This document shows positions 17,494 through 25,602 of a DNA stretch of 64,000 nucleotides, piece by piece (positions within the stretch are counted from its first letter, which is position 1; each line of letters starts with the position of its first letter). Under the pieces are notes generated by a model. It ran no database searches. It had not been told where the DNA came from and saw only the letters and a list, made by a program, of their open reading frames with translations. A program made the translations under genes and the position numbers. The stretch spans positions 1,334,501 through 1,398,500 of the forward strand of contig NZ_CP047569.1 in the NCBI RefSeq assembly GCF_009903625.1. Direction: 5' to 3'. Source of the DNA: Microbulbifer sp. ALW1. GTDB lineage: Bacteria > Pseudomonadota > Gammaproteobacteria > Pseudomonadales > Cellvibrionaceae.

Positions 17494-17513
17494 CAATGAC
17501 AGCGTTGTCATTG
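17494..17513. promoter_or_regulatory. LacI-family (NagR-like) operator candidate
   Basis: The 18-base core AATGACAGCGTTGTCATT lies in a 20-base near-perfect palindrome centred on CG, the layout of LacI-family operators. It closely resembles the motif I recall for NagR, the N-acetylglucosamine regulator of Shewanella and relatives (AATGACA-RCGY-TGTCATT type). It is 120 bases upstream of a gene with a chitin-binding module, which fits. Confidence 0.6.
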
Positions 17514-17597
17514 TCGGGTGTGGTGAGATGCAATTCGCTTTATTTCTTGCTGCCACCGCTTTGCGCACCCGGAAAGGTGCGTGAATTCGAAGTACTT

Positions 17598-17615
17598 GAG
17601 GTTGTCCACAACCTC
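17598..17615. promoter_or_regulatory. Perfect inverted repeat just before the CBM5/haem gene
   Basis: GAGGTTGT and ACAACCTC pair perfectly around CC. It ends 17 bases before the start codon and would lie in the 5' leader, close to the ribosome site AGGGACAG. It could be an operator or a translation-masking hairpin. Confidence 0.4.
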
Positions 17616-17632
17616 GTTTTAGGGACAGAGTT

Positions 17633-19231
17633 ATGTATCGATCTATCCGTGCCAATGCGTCCGCATTGGTCCTGGCAGCTTCTGCCGTTTTTACTTCTGC
17701 TACTTCCGCACAGGCCAGCCAGGTGGATTGCACCGCAGTGCCTGATTGGGACTCGGCCAGCGCCTATGCCAGTGGCGCCCGGGTGGTGGAGAACCAGCAG
17801 CGGTATACCGCCAACTGGTGGAACCAGAACACACTGCCTTCCTCGCACCATGGGGAGTGGGGTGAGTGGACGCTGGATGGCGCCTGCTTGCCAGTATTTC
17901 ACGCCGTGGACATCGACAAAGAGTTGCTGATTCGCGACCTGTCGGTGGTGGACTCGCAAGCGGCCATCAGTGGCGAGCTTTCCTGGGTGCATCTGATTGA
18001 ACAGATGATGCCGCAGGAGAATCCGACCAACGCGGAAAAAGAAGCGTTTGTTCTGCACTGGCTCAACAGCTACCTCAACCAGCAGGTCATCAACGAGGAC
18101 GTCGTGGCCACGCGCCCGCAGATACAGACGCTGTTTATCGAACCCTGGCGGGGTATGAGCTTTAGCCTGAGCCAGGGCACCAGCGATGCGCTGAATTTCG
18201 ATATTCACCTGTTCCGTTTGCTGGCGATTGTCTACCGCCCGGACCTGCACACCCGGGATGCCAGTGGCCAGGTCACCAGTGGTGGTGAGGCGCGCTTTGT
18301 ATTCAGCTTTAACCAGCCCAGCAGCGGTGGAACCCTGCCGGCCAAGGTCATCTTTGAGTACGGCCTGGAAGCCAATTCGGAAGAGGAGCTGCTGGCCTGG
18401 GCCGAGGGCTTCCACGCACTGGGTGCACTGGAGTTTGGTGAACAGTACAACCAGCAGCTGATCGCCTTGACCAACCGTTTTACCGGTAAAAATACCGTGC
18501 CACACAAGCCCAATGGCAATGCGTTGAACCAGCTGCGCACTAATGAGCTGCCCTTTGCGGATCCCTGGCAGCTGCGGGAGTTCAAACTCAGCGCGGAAAC
18601 CGGCTTGCTGGAGCCCGCGACCGTCGCACAGACCCCGGCGGATGATGTGAACGGCACCCAGCTGTTCGCGGACTACGTCAACAGCGCGGAAGCCGAAATC
18701 CTCGATGGCAGCTATGTGGTACCGCTCCAGTTTGCCGGTGAGCCATTGCTGGGTGGTGCTTCCGATGCCGAGATCGGGCGATTTGCGCGGCCGGTAACTA
18801 CCTGGAACGGACCCGGAATCCTGAATAATGAGGCGCGGCATATCGTCGGCCTGAATACCTGCAGCGGTTGCCACGGTACCGAGACCAACACCGAGTTTTC
18901 CCACGTGGTGGAGCGTGAAGTTGGGGAAGTCGCTGAGATTTCAGCGTTTATGAGCGGAGTCGTGATCAATTCGGCCACCGGGGAAGAGGAACCGTTTGCG
19001 GTTGAAGATCCGGTGAGCGGCGAACTGCGTCAATTCCACGAGCTGGATGATCGCAAAACCATTATGGACTGCCTGCTGGAGCGCTGCTTTGCCAGTGCAA
19101 CTGATACTGTAACCGTGGCGGCGCGATCCTTGCGCAGTGCCGTTCCACAGGAAAGCACCGTGGCAGTAAAGAGTGCGGAGGCGATTGCGTTTGAAGCATT
19201 AATGGCGGAGCGCCGGGCGCGCGCGCATTGA
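17633..19231 (+). CDS. Secreted protein with CBM5/12 chitin-binding module and CxxCH haem motif
   Basis: This 532-residue exported protein has a signal peptide ending near TSAQAS (residue 29). Residues about 33-85 form a CBM5/12-like module: a cysteine, SAYASGARV, exposed aromatics in RYTANWWNQN, GEWGEWT and a closing cysteine. After it comes a long region with no domain I recognise. At residues 410-414 a CSGCH motif follows LNT and precedes GTETNTEFSHV, resembling the single c-type haem site in some exported proteins of unknown role. It could be an electron-transfer or surface protein acting on chitin. An upstream NagR-like site and a downstream terminator make it a single-gene unit. Function not established. 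Confidence 0.65.
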   Translation: MYRSIRANASALVLAASAVFTSATSAQASQVDCTAVPDWDSASAYASGARVVENQQRYTANWWNQNTLPSSHHGEWGEWTLDGACLPVFHAVDIDKELLIRDLSVVDSQAAISGELSWVHLIEQMMPQENPTNAEKEAFVLHWLNSYLNQQVINEDVVATRPQIQTLFIEPWRGMSFSLSQGTSDALNFDIHLFRLLAIVYRPDLHTRDASGQVTSGGEARFVFSFNQPSSGGTLPAKVIFEYGLEANSEEELLAWAEGFHALGALEFGEQYNQQLIALTNRFTGKNTVPHKPNGNALNQLRTNELPFADPWQLREFKLSAETGLLEPATVAQTPADDVNGTQLFADYVNSAEAEILDGSYVVPLQFAGEPLLGGASDAEIGRFARPVTTWNGPGILNNEARHIVGLNTCSGCHGTETNTEFSHVVEREVGEVAEISAFMSGVVINSATGEEEPFAVEDPVSGELRQFHELDDRKTIMDCLLERCFASATDTVTVAARSLRSAVPQESTVAVKSAEAIAFEALMAERRARAH

Positions 19232-19248
19232 TCTGACGATCGAAGAGA

Positions 19249-19277
19249 AAAAGGCGGAGCACTGCTCCGCCTTTTTT
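19249..19277. terminator. Bidirectional intrinsic terminator
   Basis: The stem GGCGGAGC/GCTCCGCC (19253-19260 with 19264-19271), loop ACT, is flanked by an A-run on the left and a T-run on the right. It serves both the plus-strand CBM5/haem gene and the minus-strand peptidase gene. Confidence 0.85.
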
Positions 19278-19287
19278 AAGGTGGTTT

Positions 19288-20583
19288 TTAACTTTCTTGC
19301 TGGCTGGCGAGGTAATCCAGAGTCAGCTGGGTAATCGCTTTGGTGCCTACCTTGAGCGCGCTTTCGTCCACGTAGAAACGCGGCGAGTGATTGCTGGCGG
19401 CAGTGGCAGGGTTGGTGCCTTTTGGGGTGACACCCAGGAAATAGTAGAAACCGGGAACTTCATTGGCGAAGAATGAGAAGTCTTCAGCACCGGTAATTTT
19501 CGGAATCAGCATCACCTTGTCGTCACCGGCCGCGGCTTTAAGTGCAGGTACTGCAGCTTCGGTCAGCGCCGGGTTGTTACTGGTCACCGGGTAGCCTTCC
19601 AGAATTTCCACTTCCGCGGTAGCGCCGCTGCTCTCGGCAATTTTCTCCGCGGTGACTTTCAAGCGTTTAAAAATTTCCTGGCGATTATCCATATCGAAAT
19701 TGCGAATGGTGCCATTCAGGAAGACGCTGTCGGGAATAATATTGTTGCGCACACCGCCGTCGATCTTGCCGAAGGACACCACCGCGGGTTCCTTGGTGAT
19801 ATCTATCTGACGGCTGACGAGGGTCTGGGTGCCCATCACAATCTGCGCGGCAGCGGTGATCGGATCGACACCGCCCCAGGGGCGGGAGCCGTGGGTCTGG
19901 CGACCTTTTACATTGATACGGAACTCGTCGGAGCTCGCCATCAGCGGCCCGGAACGGTAGCCGATCACGCCCGCCGGCAGGCTGGAGCTCACGTGCTGAC
20001 CGAATGCCACGGCGGGTTTGTACTTCTTGAACAAGCCTTCTTTCAGCATCAGTTCCGCGCCGCCCTCTTCGCCATCAGGCGCGCCTTCTTCCGCGGGCTG
20101 GAAAATAAACAGCACATTGCCTGCCAGCTCATCACGCATATCCGCCAGCACCTGAGCGGCACCCATCAGCATGGCCACATGGGTGTCGTGACCACAGGCG
20201 TGCATCACACCCACTTGCTCGCCGTTGTATTCGGTCTTTGCCTTGGAGGCGAAGGGAATATCCACCTGCTCGGTAACCGGCAGTGCATCCATATCCGCGC
20301 GCAGCGCCACGGTAGGGCCGGGCTTTCCGCCCTTGAGCAAGCCGATCACCCCGGTGTGGGCAACACCGGTTTCCACTTCCATGCCGAGGGACTTCAGGTG
20401 TGCGGTGATGTATTTGGCGGTTTCGAATTCGCGGTTACCCAGCTCAGGATTCTGGTGCAGGTGGCGGCGCCATTCGATGACCTTGCTTTCGGTCTGTGCC
20501 AGTTGTTTGTCGGCATCCGCGGCTTGTGCCTGGAGGGCGGTGGCGGCGAGTGCGAGAGCGATTGTTAATGTTGTTTTTTTCAC
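19288..20583 (-). CDS. Exported M20D-family amidohydrolase/peptidase
   Basis: This 431-residue member of the M20D (hippurate hydrolase/N-acyl-amino-acid amidohydrolase) family has metal ligands in HACGHDTHVAML, PAEEGAP and the late ITGAEDFSFF, and a family opening WRRHLHQNPELGNREFETA. GTG 20583 with an AGGAA site gives a clean signal peptide (KKTTLTIALALAATALQAQA), so it is likely periplasmic. The amidohydrolases AbgA and AbgB that cleave p-aminobenzoyl-glutamate are of this superfamily, and an AbgT transporter gene lies nearby at 21893, but this enzyme is exported, unlike AbgAB. Natural substrate uncertain. Confidence 0.85.
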   Translation of the reverse strand: MKKTTLTIALALAATALQAQAADADKQLAQTESKVIEWRRHLHQNPELGNREFETAKYITAHLKSLGMEVETGVAHTGVIGLLKGGKPGPTVALRADMDALPVTEQVDIPFASKAKTEYNGEQVGVMHACGHDTHVAMLMGAAQVLADMRDELAGNVLFIFQPAEEGAPDGEEGGAELMLKEGLFKKYKPAVAFGQHVSSSLPAGVIGYRSGPLMASSDEFRINVKGRQTHGSRPWGGVDPITAAAQIVMGTQTLVSRQIDITKEPAVVSFGKIDGGVRNNIIPDSVFLNGTIRNFDMDNRQEIFKRLKVTAEKIAESSGATAEVEILEGYPVTSNNPALTEAAVPALKAAAGDDKVMLIPKITGAEDFSFFANEVPGFYYFLGVTPKGTNPATAASNHSPRFYVDESALKVGTKAITQLTLDYLASQQES

Positions 20584-20598
20584 AAGAAATTCCTGTTT

Positions 20599-20635
20599 GC
20601 AGTGCATGGCCGATTGGCAGGTAACCATGCACTGC
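20599..20635 (-). other. Intergenic hairpin between GH43 and peptidase genes
   Basis: The perfect 11-bp inverted repeat GCAGTGCATGG/CCATGCACTGC has a 15-base loop. In the minus-strand transcript it lies between the GH43 stop and the peptidase ribosome site. No T-run follows, so it is more likely an mRNA-stabilising or processing hairpin than a terminator. Confidence 0.45.
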
Positions 20636-20643
20636 TGCAAGAA

Positions 20644-21642
20644 TCAATCCTTGTGGGCAATGCTGCTCTTAACCCGCTCGGAGAAATCCGCTACACCCTG
20701 GTCAGTGCGCACCACTTTCTGGATGGTGCCATCTTCGTTGAAGTGCAGGTATTCGGCGGTGGAATAGCGCTGGCGCTTCTCGCAGCTGGACACCGGTGAC
20801 TGCATCCAGCGGTGGTAAAACAGAATCCACTGTCCCTTGTATTCGACGATGGAGTGGTGGTTGTTGCTCTGGTTCTCCTGATCCATGAAGATACCCTTGT
20901 ACTCCCAGGGCCCCAGCGGCGAGTCGGCCATGTAATAGGCGAGCTCACGGTTGTTTTCCGGCATGGTGAAATAATATTTGCCGTCGTGCTTGAAGACCCA
21001 GGGGCCTTCCATCTTCGGCTCGTGGCCACCCATATCCATCTTCTGGAAATCGCCCTGGATACTGCGCATATCCTCGGCCATCTCTACCACGTAGTAATCA
21101 AAGCTGGTGCCGTGAAAATACAGGTAAGCCTTGCCGTCGTCGTCCATAAACAAAGCCGGATCGTTGGCATAGGGGGTACGCCACAGGGGGGCATCGATGA
21201 CATCTTTGAAGGGACCCGTGGGCGAGTCACTTTCGGCAATGCCAATGCCCATCCACTTGGTGCTCTTCTCCGGATTTACCCGATCCTTGTGACCGGTGCC
21301 CGCGGGAAATACCAGGTAGTATTTGCCATTCTTGTAGGCCGCATCCGGTGCCCAGGCATAGTTGTCGGCCCAACTGAGGTCGTCCACCGACAACACGGCA
21401 CCGTGATCTTCCCAATCCACCAGATTGTCCGACGAAAACACATGCCAGTTTTTCATCCAGAAATCCTGCTGGCACTCCTCGTCGTGAGAGGTGTAGAGGT
21501 ACATCTTGCCGTCGCTCCACACGTGGGCAGACGGGTCGGCGGTTTTGATGTCGCTGCCGAAATCGAGGGGGTTCTGGGCCTGGGTGGCGCTGGCGTTCAC
21601 CAGAAAGGACAGCAGAGATGCCTTGAGGATGTTTCTTTTCAT
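20644..21642 (-). CDS. Exported glycoside hydrolase family 43 enzyme
   Basis: This 332-residue five-bladed beta-propeller enzyme probably acts on arabinose- or xylose-containing glycans. The general base Asp is in TADPSAHVW, the middle Asp in YANDPALFMDDD and the acid Glu in EPKMEGPWVFKHDGKYY, all expected for GH43. A signal peptide ends near NASATQAQ. ATG 21642 was chosen because AAGGAG sits 6 bases upstream. It stands between the AbgT gene and the M20D gene on the same strand. The exact specificity (xylosidase, arabinofuranosidase or galactosidase) cannot be read from the sequence. Confidence 0.85.
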   Translation of the reverse strand: MKRNILKASLLSFLVNASATQAQNPLDFGSDIKTADPSAHVWSDGKMYLYTSHDEECQQDFWMKNWHVFSSDNLVDWEDHGAVLSVDDLSWADNYAWAPDAAYKNGKYYLVFPAGTGHKDRVNPEKSTKWMGIGIAESDSPTGPFKDVIDAPLWRTPYANDPALFMDDDGKAYLYFHGTSFDYYVVEMAEDMRSIQGDFQKMDMGGHEPKMEGPWVFKHDGKYYFTMPENNRELAYYMADSPLGPWEYKGIFMDQENQSNNHHSIVEYKGQWILFYHRWMQSPVSSCEKRQRYSTAEYLHFNEDGTIQKVVRTDQGVADFSERVKSSIAHKD

Positions 21643-21767
21643 GCTCACTCCTTCACGGCAGCTTCGAAAGCTGCCTGACCGTTTGTTATTTTGGTCTGGC
21701 CGATTCTACTGAAGGAGCTGTTGAGATGCTAATGAAGCGCAGAAACTTAAATTGAAGGGAAAGTGGT

Positions 21768-21857
21768 GGGTAACCCTTTTTGAAAGCGTCGGCGACATGG
21801 ACGTCGCCGACGCAGCGTACAGGGATGTATCCACAGCGGTTTCAAAAAGGGTTACCC
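21768..21857 (-). repeat. Nested palindrome element, copy A
   Basis: Outer arms 21768-21785 and 21840-21857 are perfect 18-bp complements (GGGTAACCCTTTTTGAAA). The inner stem GCGTCGGCGAC/GTCGCCGACGC (21786-21796, 21803-21813) has a 6-nt loop. The 26-nt core lies at 21814-21839 on the minus strand. It sits downstream of the AbgT gene. The core and inner stem match copy B; the outer arms largely do not. Confidence 0.85.
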
Positions 21858-21892
21858 AGCGCTTGCCCGCCACCGAGGGGCGAGCAGAGCAC

Positions 21893-23494
21893 TTACATGG
21901 TGAAGTAAGTGGCCGCTCCGGGGCCAACCGGCAGGCCGGCTACAAACACCCAAAGGAAGAAGAGTGCGGTCCAGCCGATAAAGAAGAAGATCGAGTAAGG
22001 GATCATGGTCGCGATCAATGTGCCCATTCCCAGGTCTTTCTTGTAGCGGGTGGCGAAGGACACGATCAGGCCGAAGTAGCTCATCATCGGCGTGATGATG
22101 TTGGTCACCGAGTCGCCGATCCGGTAGGCGGCCTGGATTACTTCCGGCGCATAACCCAGCAGCATCAGCATGGGAACAAAGATCGGCGCGGTTACCGCCC
22201 ACTGCGCCGAGGCACTGCCCAGGCTCAGGTTGACCACACCACACATCAGGATAAAGAAGAAGAACAGGATCGGGCCGGTGAGGCCGATGCTCTGCAGGGC
22301 TTCCGCACCCAGCACCGCAAAGATGGTGCCCAGATTGGTCATTTTGAAGAAGGCCACAAACTGCGCGGCGAAGAACACAAGCACGATATACATGCCCATG
22401 GTGCCCATGCTTTTTGACATGGCATCGATCACATCGCGGTCATTCTTCATGGTGCCCACCACCTTGCCGTAGACAAAGCCCGGTACCGCAAAGAACACCA
22501 CAATCAGGGCGACAATGCCTTTCAGGAAGGGGGAGCCGGCTACGGCACCTGTCTCCTGATTTCGCAGTACACCCCACTCCGGCACGATGGTGAGTGCCAG
22601 CAAACCGCACACCGCAAGTACCGCGAGGCCGGCGTATTTCAGGCCGCGTTTCTCGGTGTCGGTCAGGGTGGTCATCTTGTCCTGTGACAGATCCACGGAA
22701 GCTTCGCTGCTGTCGTACTTGCCCAGTTTCGGTTCCACAATTGCCAGGGTCACCCAGCTACCCACAATGGTGATCAGGAAGGTGCTGACGATCATGAAGA
22801 ACCAGTTCACCTCGGGCCCCACGACATAGGTGGGGTCGATCATGTGCGCGGCGGATTCGGTGATACCGGACAGCAGCGGATCCACGGTGCCGAGGAACAG
22901 GTTGGCACTGTAACCGCCGGATACCCCGGCAAAGGCCGCGGCCAGACCCGCCAGCGGGTGTCGGCCAAGGGAGTGGAAGATCATCGCCGCCATGGGGATC
23001 AGCACCACATAGCCGAGCTCGGAGGCGGTGTTGGAGATGATGCCGGCGAATACCACGATCACCGTAACGGTGCGTTTGGAGGCCTGCAGCACCATACCGC
23101 GCACCGCGGCAGACAGCAGCCCGGAGTGCTCGGCAATCCCCACACCCAGCAGGGCCACCAGTACCGTGCCCAGGGGCGCAAAACCGGTGAAGTTGGTGAC
23201 AAGTGTTGTGACTATGGTCCTGAGACCTTCGCCAGAGAGCAGGTTGACCACATGGATAACGCCATCGGCAGCACGACCGGCAGCACCTTCGGGGCGGGGA
23301 TCCGCCACTGACAGGCCAAAAAAGGACGCGATGCCACTGATCAGCACCACACCCACAGCAAACAGGGCGAACAGGGTAATGGGGTGGGGGAGCAGGTTAC
23401 CCAGCCATTCCACCGTATCGAGGAAGCGGGTAAAGGCCGTTTTTTTCGTGGCGCCGGCGGGCTGGATGTCACTGGGGGATGTGGATGTTGTCAT
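21893..23494 (-). CDS. abgT: AbgT-family transporter
   Basis: This 533-residue inner-membrane transporter has about 11-13 helices and hairpins. AbgT hallmarks are the N-terminal RFLDTVEWLGNLLPHPITLF, then NFTGFAPLGTVLVALLG and AEHSGLL, and a C-terminal VGWT/PVGPGA-type tail. Family members import p-aminobenzoyl-glutamate or, in marine strains (MtrF, YdaH), export sulfonamides. The start is well supported by AGGAGACATA before ATG 23494. A downstream M20D amidohydrolase would fit a peptide-type substrate. The ancestral substrate here is uncertain. Confidence 0.9.
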   Translation of the reverse strand: MTTSTSPSDIQPAGATKKTAFTRFLDTVEWLGNLLPHPITLFALFAVGVVLISGIASFFGLSVADPRPEGAAGRAADGVIHVVNLLSGEGLRTIVTTLVTNFTGFAPLGTVLVALLGVGIAEHSGLLSAAVRGMVLQASKRTVTVIVVFAGIISNTASELGYVVLIPMAAMIFHSLGRHPLAGLAAAFAGVSGGYSANLFLGTVDPLLSGITESAAHMIDPTYVVGPEVNWFFMIVSTFLITIVGSWVTLAIVEPKLGKYDSSEASVDLSQDKMTTLTDTEKRGLKYAGLAVLAVCGLLALTIVPEWGVLRNQETGAVAGSPFLKGIVALIVVFFAVPGFVYGKVVGTMKNDRDVIDAMSKSMGTMGMYIVLVFFAAQFVAFFKMTNLGTIFAVLGAEALQSIGLTGPILFFFFILMCGVVNLSLGSASAQWAVTAPIFVPMLMLLGYAPEVIQAAYRIGDSVTNIITPMMSYFGLIVSFATRYKKDLGMGTLIATMIPYSIFFFIGWTALFFLWVFVAGLPVGPGAATYFTM

Positions 23495-23778
23495 TATGTC
23501 TCCTGTGCGAGTGCCTGCCGGCTAAAAAGTGATCAAATAACGGGCAATCATACAGCAATAATGATGGCGGTGCCTTTGAGCGAAGGGTGCCAGTATTTCT
23601 AGTTGAATTTCATGGATTTTGGGCAATATTTGCCGAAAATACTGGGGGATCGAAGGGTATAGTGCCAGTGCGAAAGGGGCGGGGGGAGCGTTCAACATGC
23701 GCAGATGAAGGCCTGCAATGGGTTTGGCGGGCGCCCGCTGACGCCCGCTCAAACGCAAACCGGTTCAGATGTTGAGGG

Positions 23779-24522
23779 TCAGAATTTATAGCCGAGCCCC
23801 ACCGAATAGACCCAGGGATCTATGTCGACATCGGTGGTGATACGGGTGGTGAAATCGCCACGGGAGCGGAAGTCGATCTTCGCCTTGGTATCGATATCCA
23901 GGTACCAGACCGCCGCATTGAACAGCCAGTTGCTGTCGCGACCGAACATGATGTCTACCCCCAGCTCGCCGGCGAGCCCCCAGGAGTCGTCCAGCTTCAG
24001 GTCCGCCGGGGTCAGAGCACCGAGCACGTCCTCGAAATACTCGTTGGCGACATTGCTGATATCTTCATCCATAAAGGTGGTGAAGTTCACACCGAAGCCG
24101 ACATAGGGCTGCACCCAGGACTCTTTGCACACGGGGAACCACTGCACCGTGAGCGTCGGCGGCAGGTGCTCGATGCTGCCCAGGTCGACTTTGCCCAGCA
24201 GGTTGCCGGGGTTGTTCGGGTCCGGCAGGCCGGCAACGGCGAGGTCGTGTTCGAAGGGCAGTGCCGCCAGCAGTCCAAGACCGAAGTGGTCGGCAAACAG
24301 CCAGGTGGCGGTAATTGTGGCGCTATCACCGGAGTCTACGTAGACCCGGGTATCTTCCAGGAAGGTGCTGCCGTTGATCCGCAACCAGTCGGAATCGTCA
24401 TCGGGGTCTACATAGCCCCAGCCGATACGGGCGATGAAGTCGCCCTGCTCGTAATCTGCCAGGCACTGGCTGGCGCCGAGGGTGGCCGCGAGAATCGCCG
24501 CAGCCAGGCTGATTGCTTTCAT
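23779..24522 (-). CDS. ompW: OmpW-family outer membrane protein
   Basis: This is a 247-residue outer-membrane beta-barrel precursor. A signal peptide ends near QCLA, and the mature part begins DYEQGDFIARIGWGYVDP. It has alternating strands, a PPTLTVQWFP segment and PYVGFGVNFTTF, and ends in the Phe needed for Bam recognition (GLGYKF). OmpW forms an eight-stranded barrel with a hydrophobic channel. The gene stands alone with its own regulatory region. Confidence 0.9.
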   Translation of the reverse strand: MKAISLAAAILAATLGASQCLADYEQGDFIARIGWGYVDPDDDSDWLRINGSTFLEDTRVYVDSGDSATITATWLFADHFGLGLLAALPFEHDLAVAGLPDPNNPGNLLGKVDLGSIEHLPPTLTVQWFPVCKESWVQPYVGFGVNFTTFMDEDISNVANEYFEDVLGALTPADLKLDDSWGLAGELGVDIMFGRDSNWLFNAAVWYLDIDTKAKIDFRSRGDFTTRITTDVDIDPWVYSVGLGYKF

Positions 24523-24717
24523 GCATTCGCTCCTTGAACTTCATGGCCGTGTGGCGCAACACTTTCAGTCTAGCCGGGGATGGAAAAGCGCAATATTTTT
24601 GCGTTTACTCTGGTGACAGGCCGAGTGCTGGTGATTTGGGGCTTGTTGGTCTCCGGGCGCATCGGGATAATGTGATCACAAATTTACTGGTGTGTTTTAG
24701 TGAGCAGTGGTGGAAAG

Positions 24718-25425
24718 ATGAAAATAGGTGTTCTGAAAACCGACGATGTACGCCCGCAACTGGTGGCGGAATTCGGCGAGTACCCGGAGATGTTTGCGGA
24801 CCTGCTGAAGCGTGAAGACCCATCTCTGGAGTTTGTGACCTATGAGGTGCAGCACGGCCACTATCCGGACGATATCGATGAGGTGGATGCCTACTTGATT
24901 ACCGGCAGCAAAACCGGTGTCTACGATGACCAGCCTTGGATTGCGCCTTTGATGGCGTTTGTGCGCGAGTTGCACAAGCGCGAGAAGCCGACCCTGGGGA
25001 TCTGTTTTGGCCACCAGTTGATTGCCCATGCGCTGGGTGGTGAGACGCGCAAGTCGGAGAAGGGCTGGGGTGTGGGGGTGCACAGTTACGAGGTGCAGGA
25101 GACGCCGGTGTGGATGGTGGAGCCTAAGGAGAACTTCAGCCTGTTGGTGAGCCATCAGGATCAGGTGGTGACACCGGCGCCGGGCACCAAGGTGATTGCT
25201 TCCAGCGATTTCTGCCCTTATGCGCTGCTGCAGGTTGGTGAGCACATGCTTACGATGCAGGCACATCCGGAGTTCACCAAGCCCTATTCACAGGGGCTGA
25301 TGGAGCTGCGCAGAGAGGTGTTTGGTGAGGATATGGTGGAGAAGGGCAAGGATTCGCTTTCTAACGATATTCACACCAGTGCGGTGGCGCGGTGGATGCT
25401 GGCTTTTTTGAAGAGTGCTTCGTAG
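24718..25425 (+). CDS. Class I glutamine amidotransferase-like protein
   Basis: This 235-residue cytoplasmic protein has the GATase1 fold. It contains LITGSKTGVYDD, the nucleophile elbow LGICFGHQLIAHALGG with the catalytic Cys, and QAHPEF with the His and Glu that complete the triad. The N-terminal layout (MKIGVLKTDDVRPQL) is that of stand-alone GMP-synthase-like amidotransferases, some of which act as gamma-glutamyl hydrolases. GTG 24700 is an alternative start 6 codons upstream. The natural partner or substrate is unknown. Confidence 0.85.
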   Translation: MKIGVLKTDDVRPQLVAEFGEYPEMFADLLKREDPSLEFVTYEVQHGHYPDDIDEVDAYLITGSKTGVYDDQPWIAPLMAFVRELHKREKPTLGICFGHQLIAHALGGETRKSEKGWGVGVHSYEVQETPVWMVEPKENFSLLVSHQDQVVTPAPGTKVIASSDFCPYALLQVGEHMLTMQAHPEFTKPYSQGLMELRREVFGEDMVEKGKDSLSNDIHTSAVARWMLAFLKSAS

Positions 25426-25466
25426 CTGGGGCGAAAGTTCTATTTGCATTATGTGGCGCCAAAGCA

Positions 25467-25560
25467 CTGGGTGTAAGTTTTTGAAACCGCTGTGAATACA
25501 TCCCTGTACGCTGCGTCGGCGACGTCCCTGTCGCCGACGCTTTCAAAAACTTACACCCAG
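25467..25560 (+). repeat. Nested palindrome element, copy B
   Basis: Outer arms 25467-25486 and 25541-25560 are perfect 20-bp complements (CTGGGTGTAAGTTTTTGAAA), and pairing goes on weakly outwards to 25461/25566. The core is at 25487-25512 (begins CCGCTGTGAATACATCCCTG). The inner 11-bp stem is 25513-25523/25530-25540 with loop GTCCCT. It lies between convergent genes. Confidence 0.88.
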
Positions 25561-25602
25561 CACTTTGGCTTCAGCCCACCTGCATTGCTTCGTTAGCGGA
25601 GA

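Larger units (their letters stand above)
17275..17632. other. 358-base region between rhlE and the CBM5/haem protein gene
   Basis: It holds the rhlE terminator, a LacI/NagR-like palindrome (17494-17513) and a second inverted repeat (17598-17615), and otherwise no gene. Confidence 0.6.

Noticed and set aside
17540..18904. A 454-codon minus-strand open frame opposite the CBM5/haem gene
   Set aside because: No domain motif or signal peptide was seen, and it has no ribosome site; the plus-strand protein has a signal peptide and domain motifs.
25467..25560. Could the repeats be CRISPR units or integron attC sites?
   Set aside because: There is no regular array with spacers and no cas gene. The attC R/L box consensus is absent and the copies are dispersed, not flanking cassettes.
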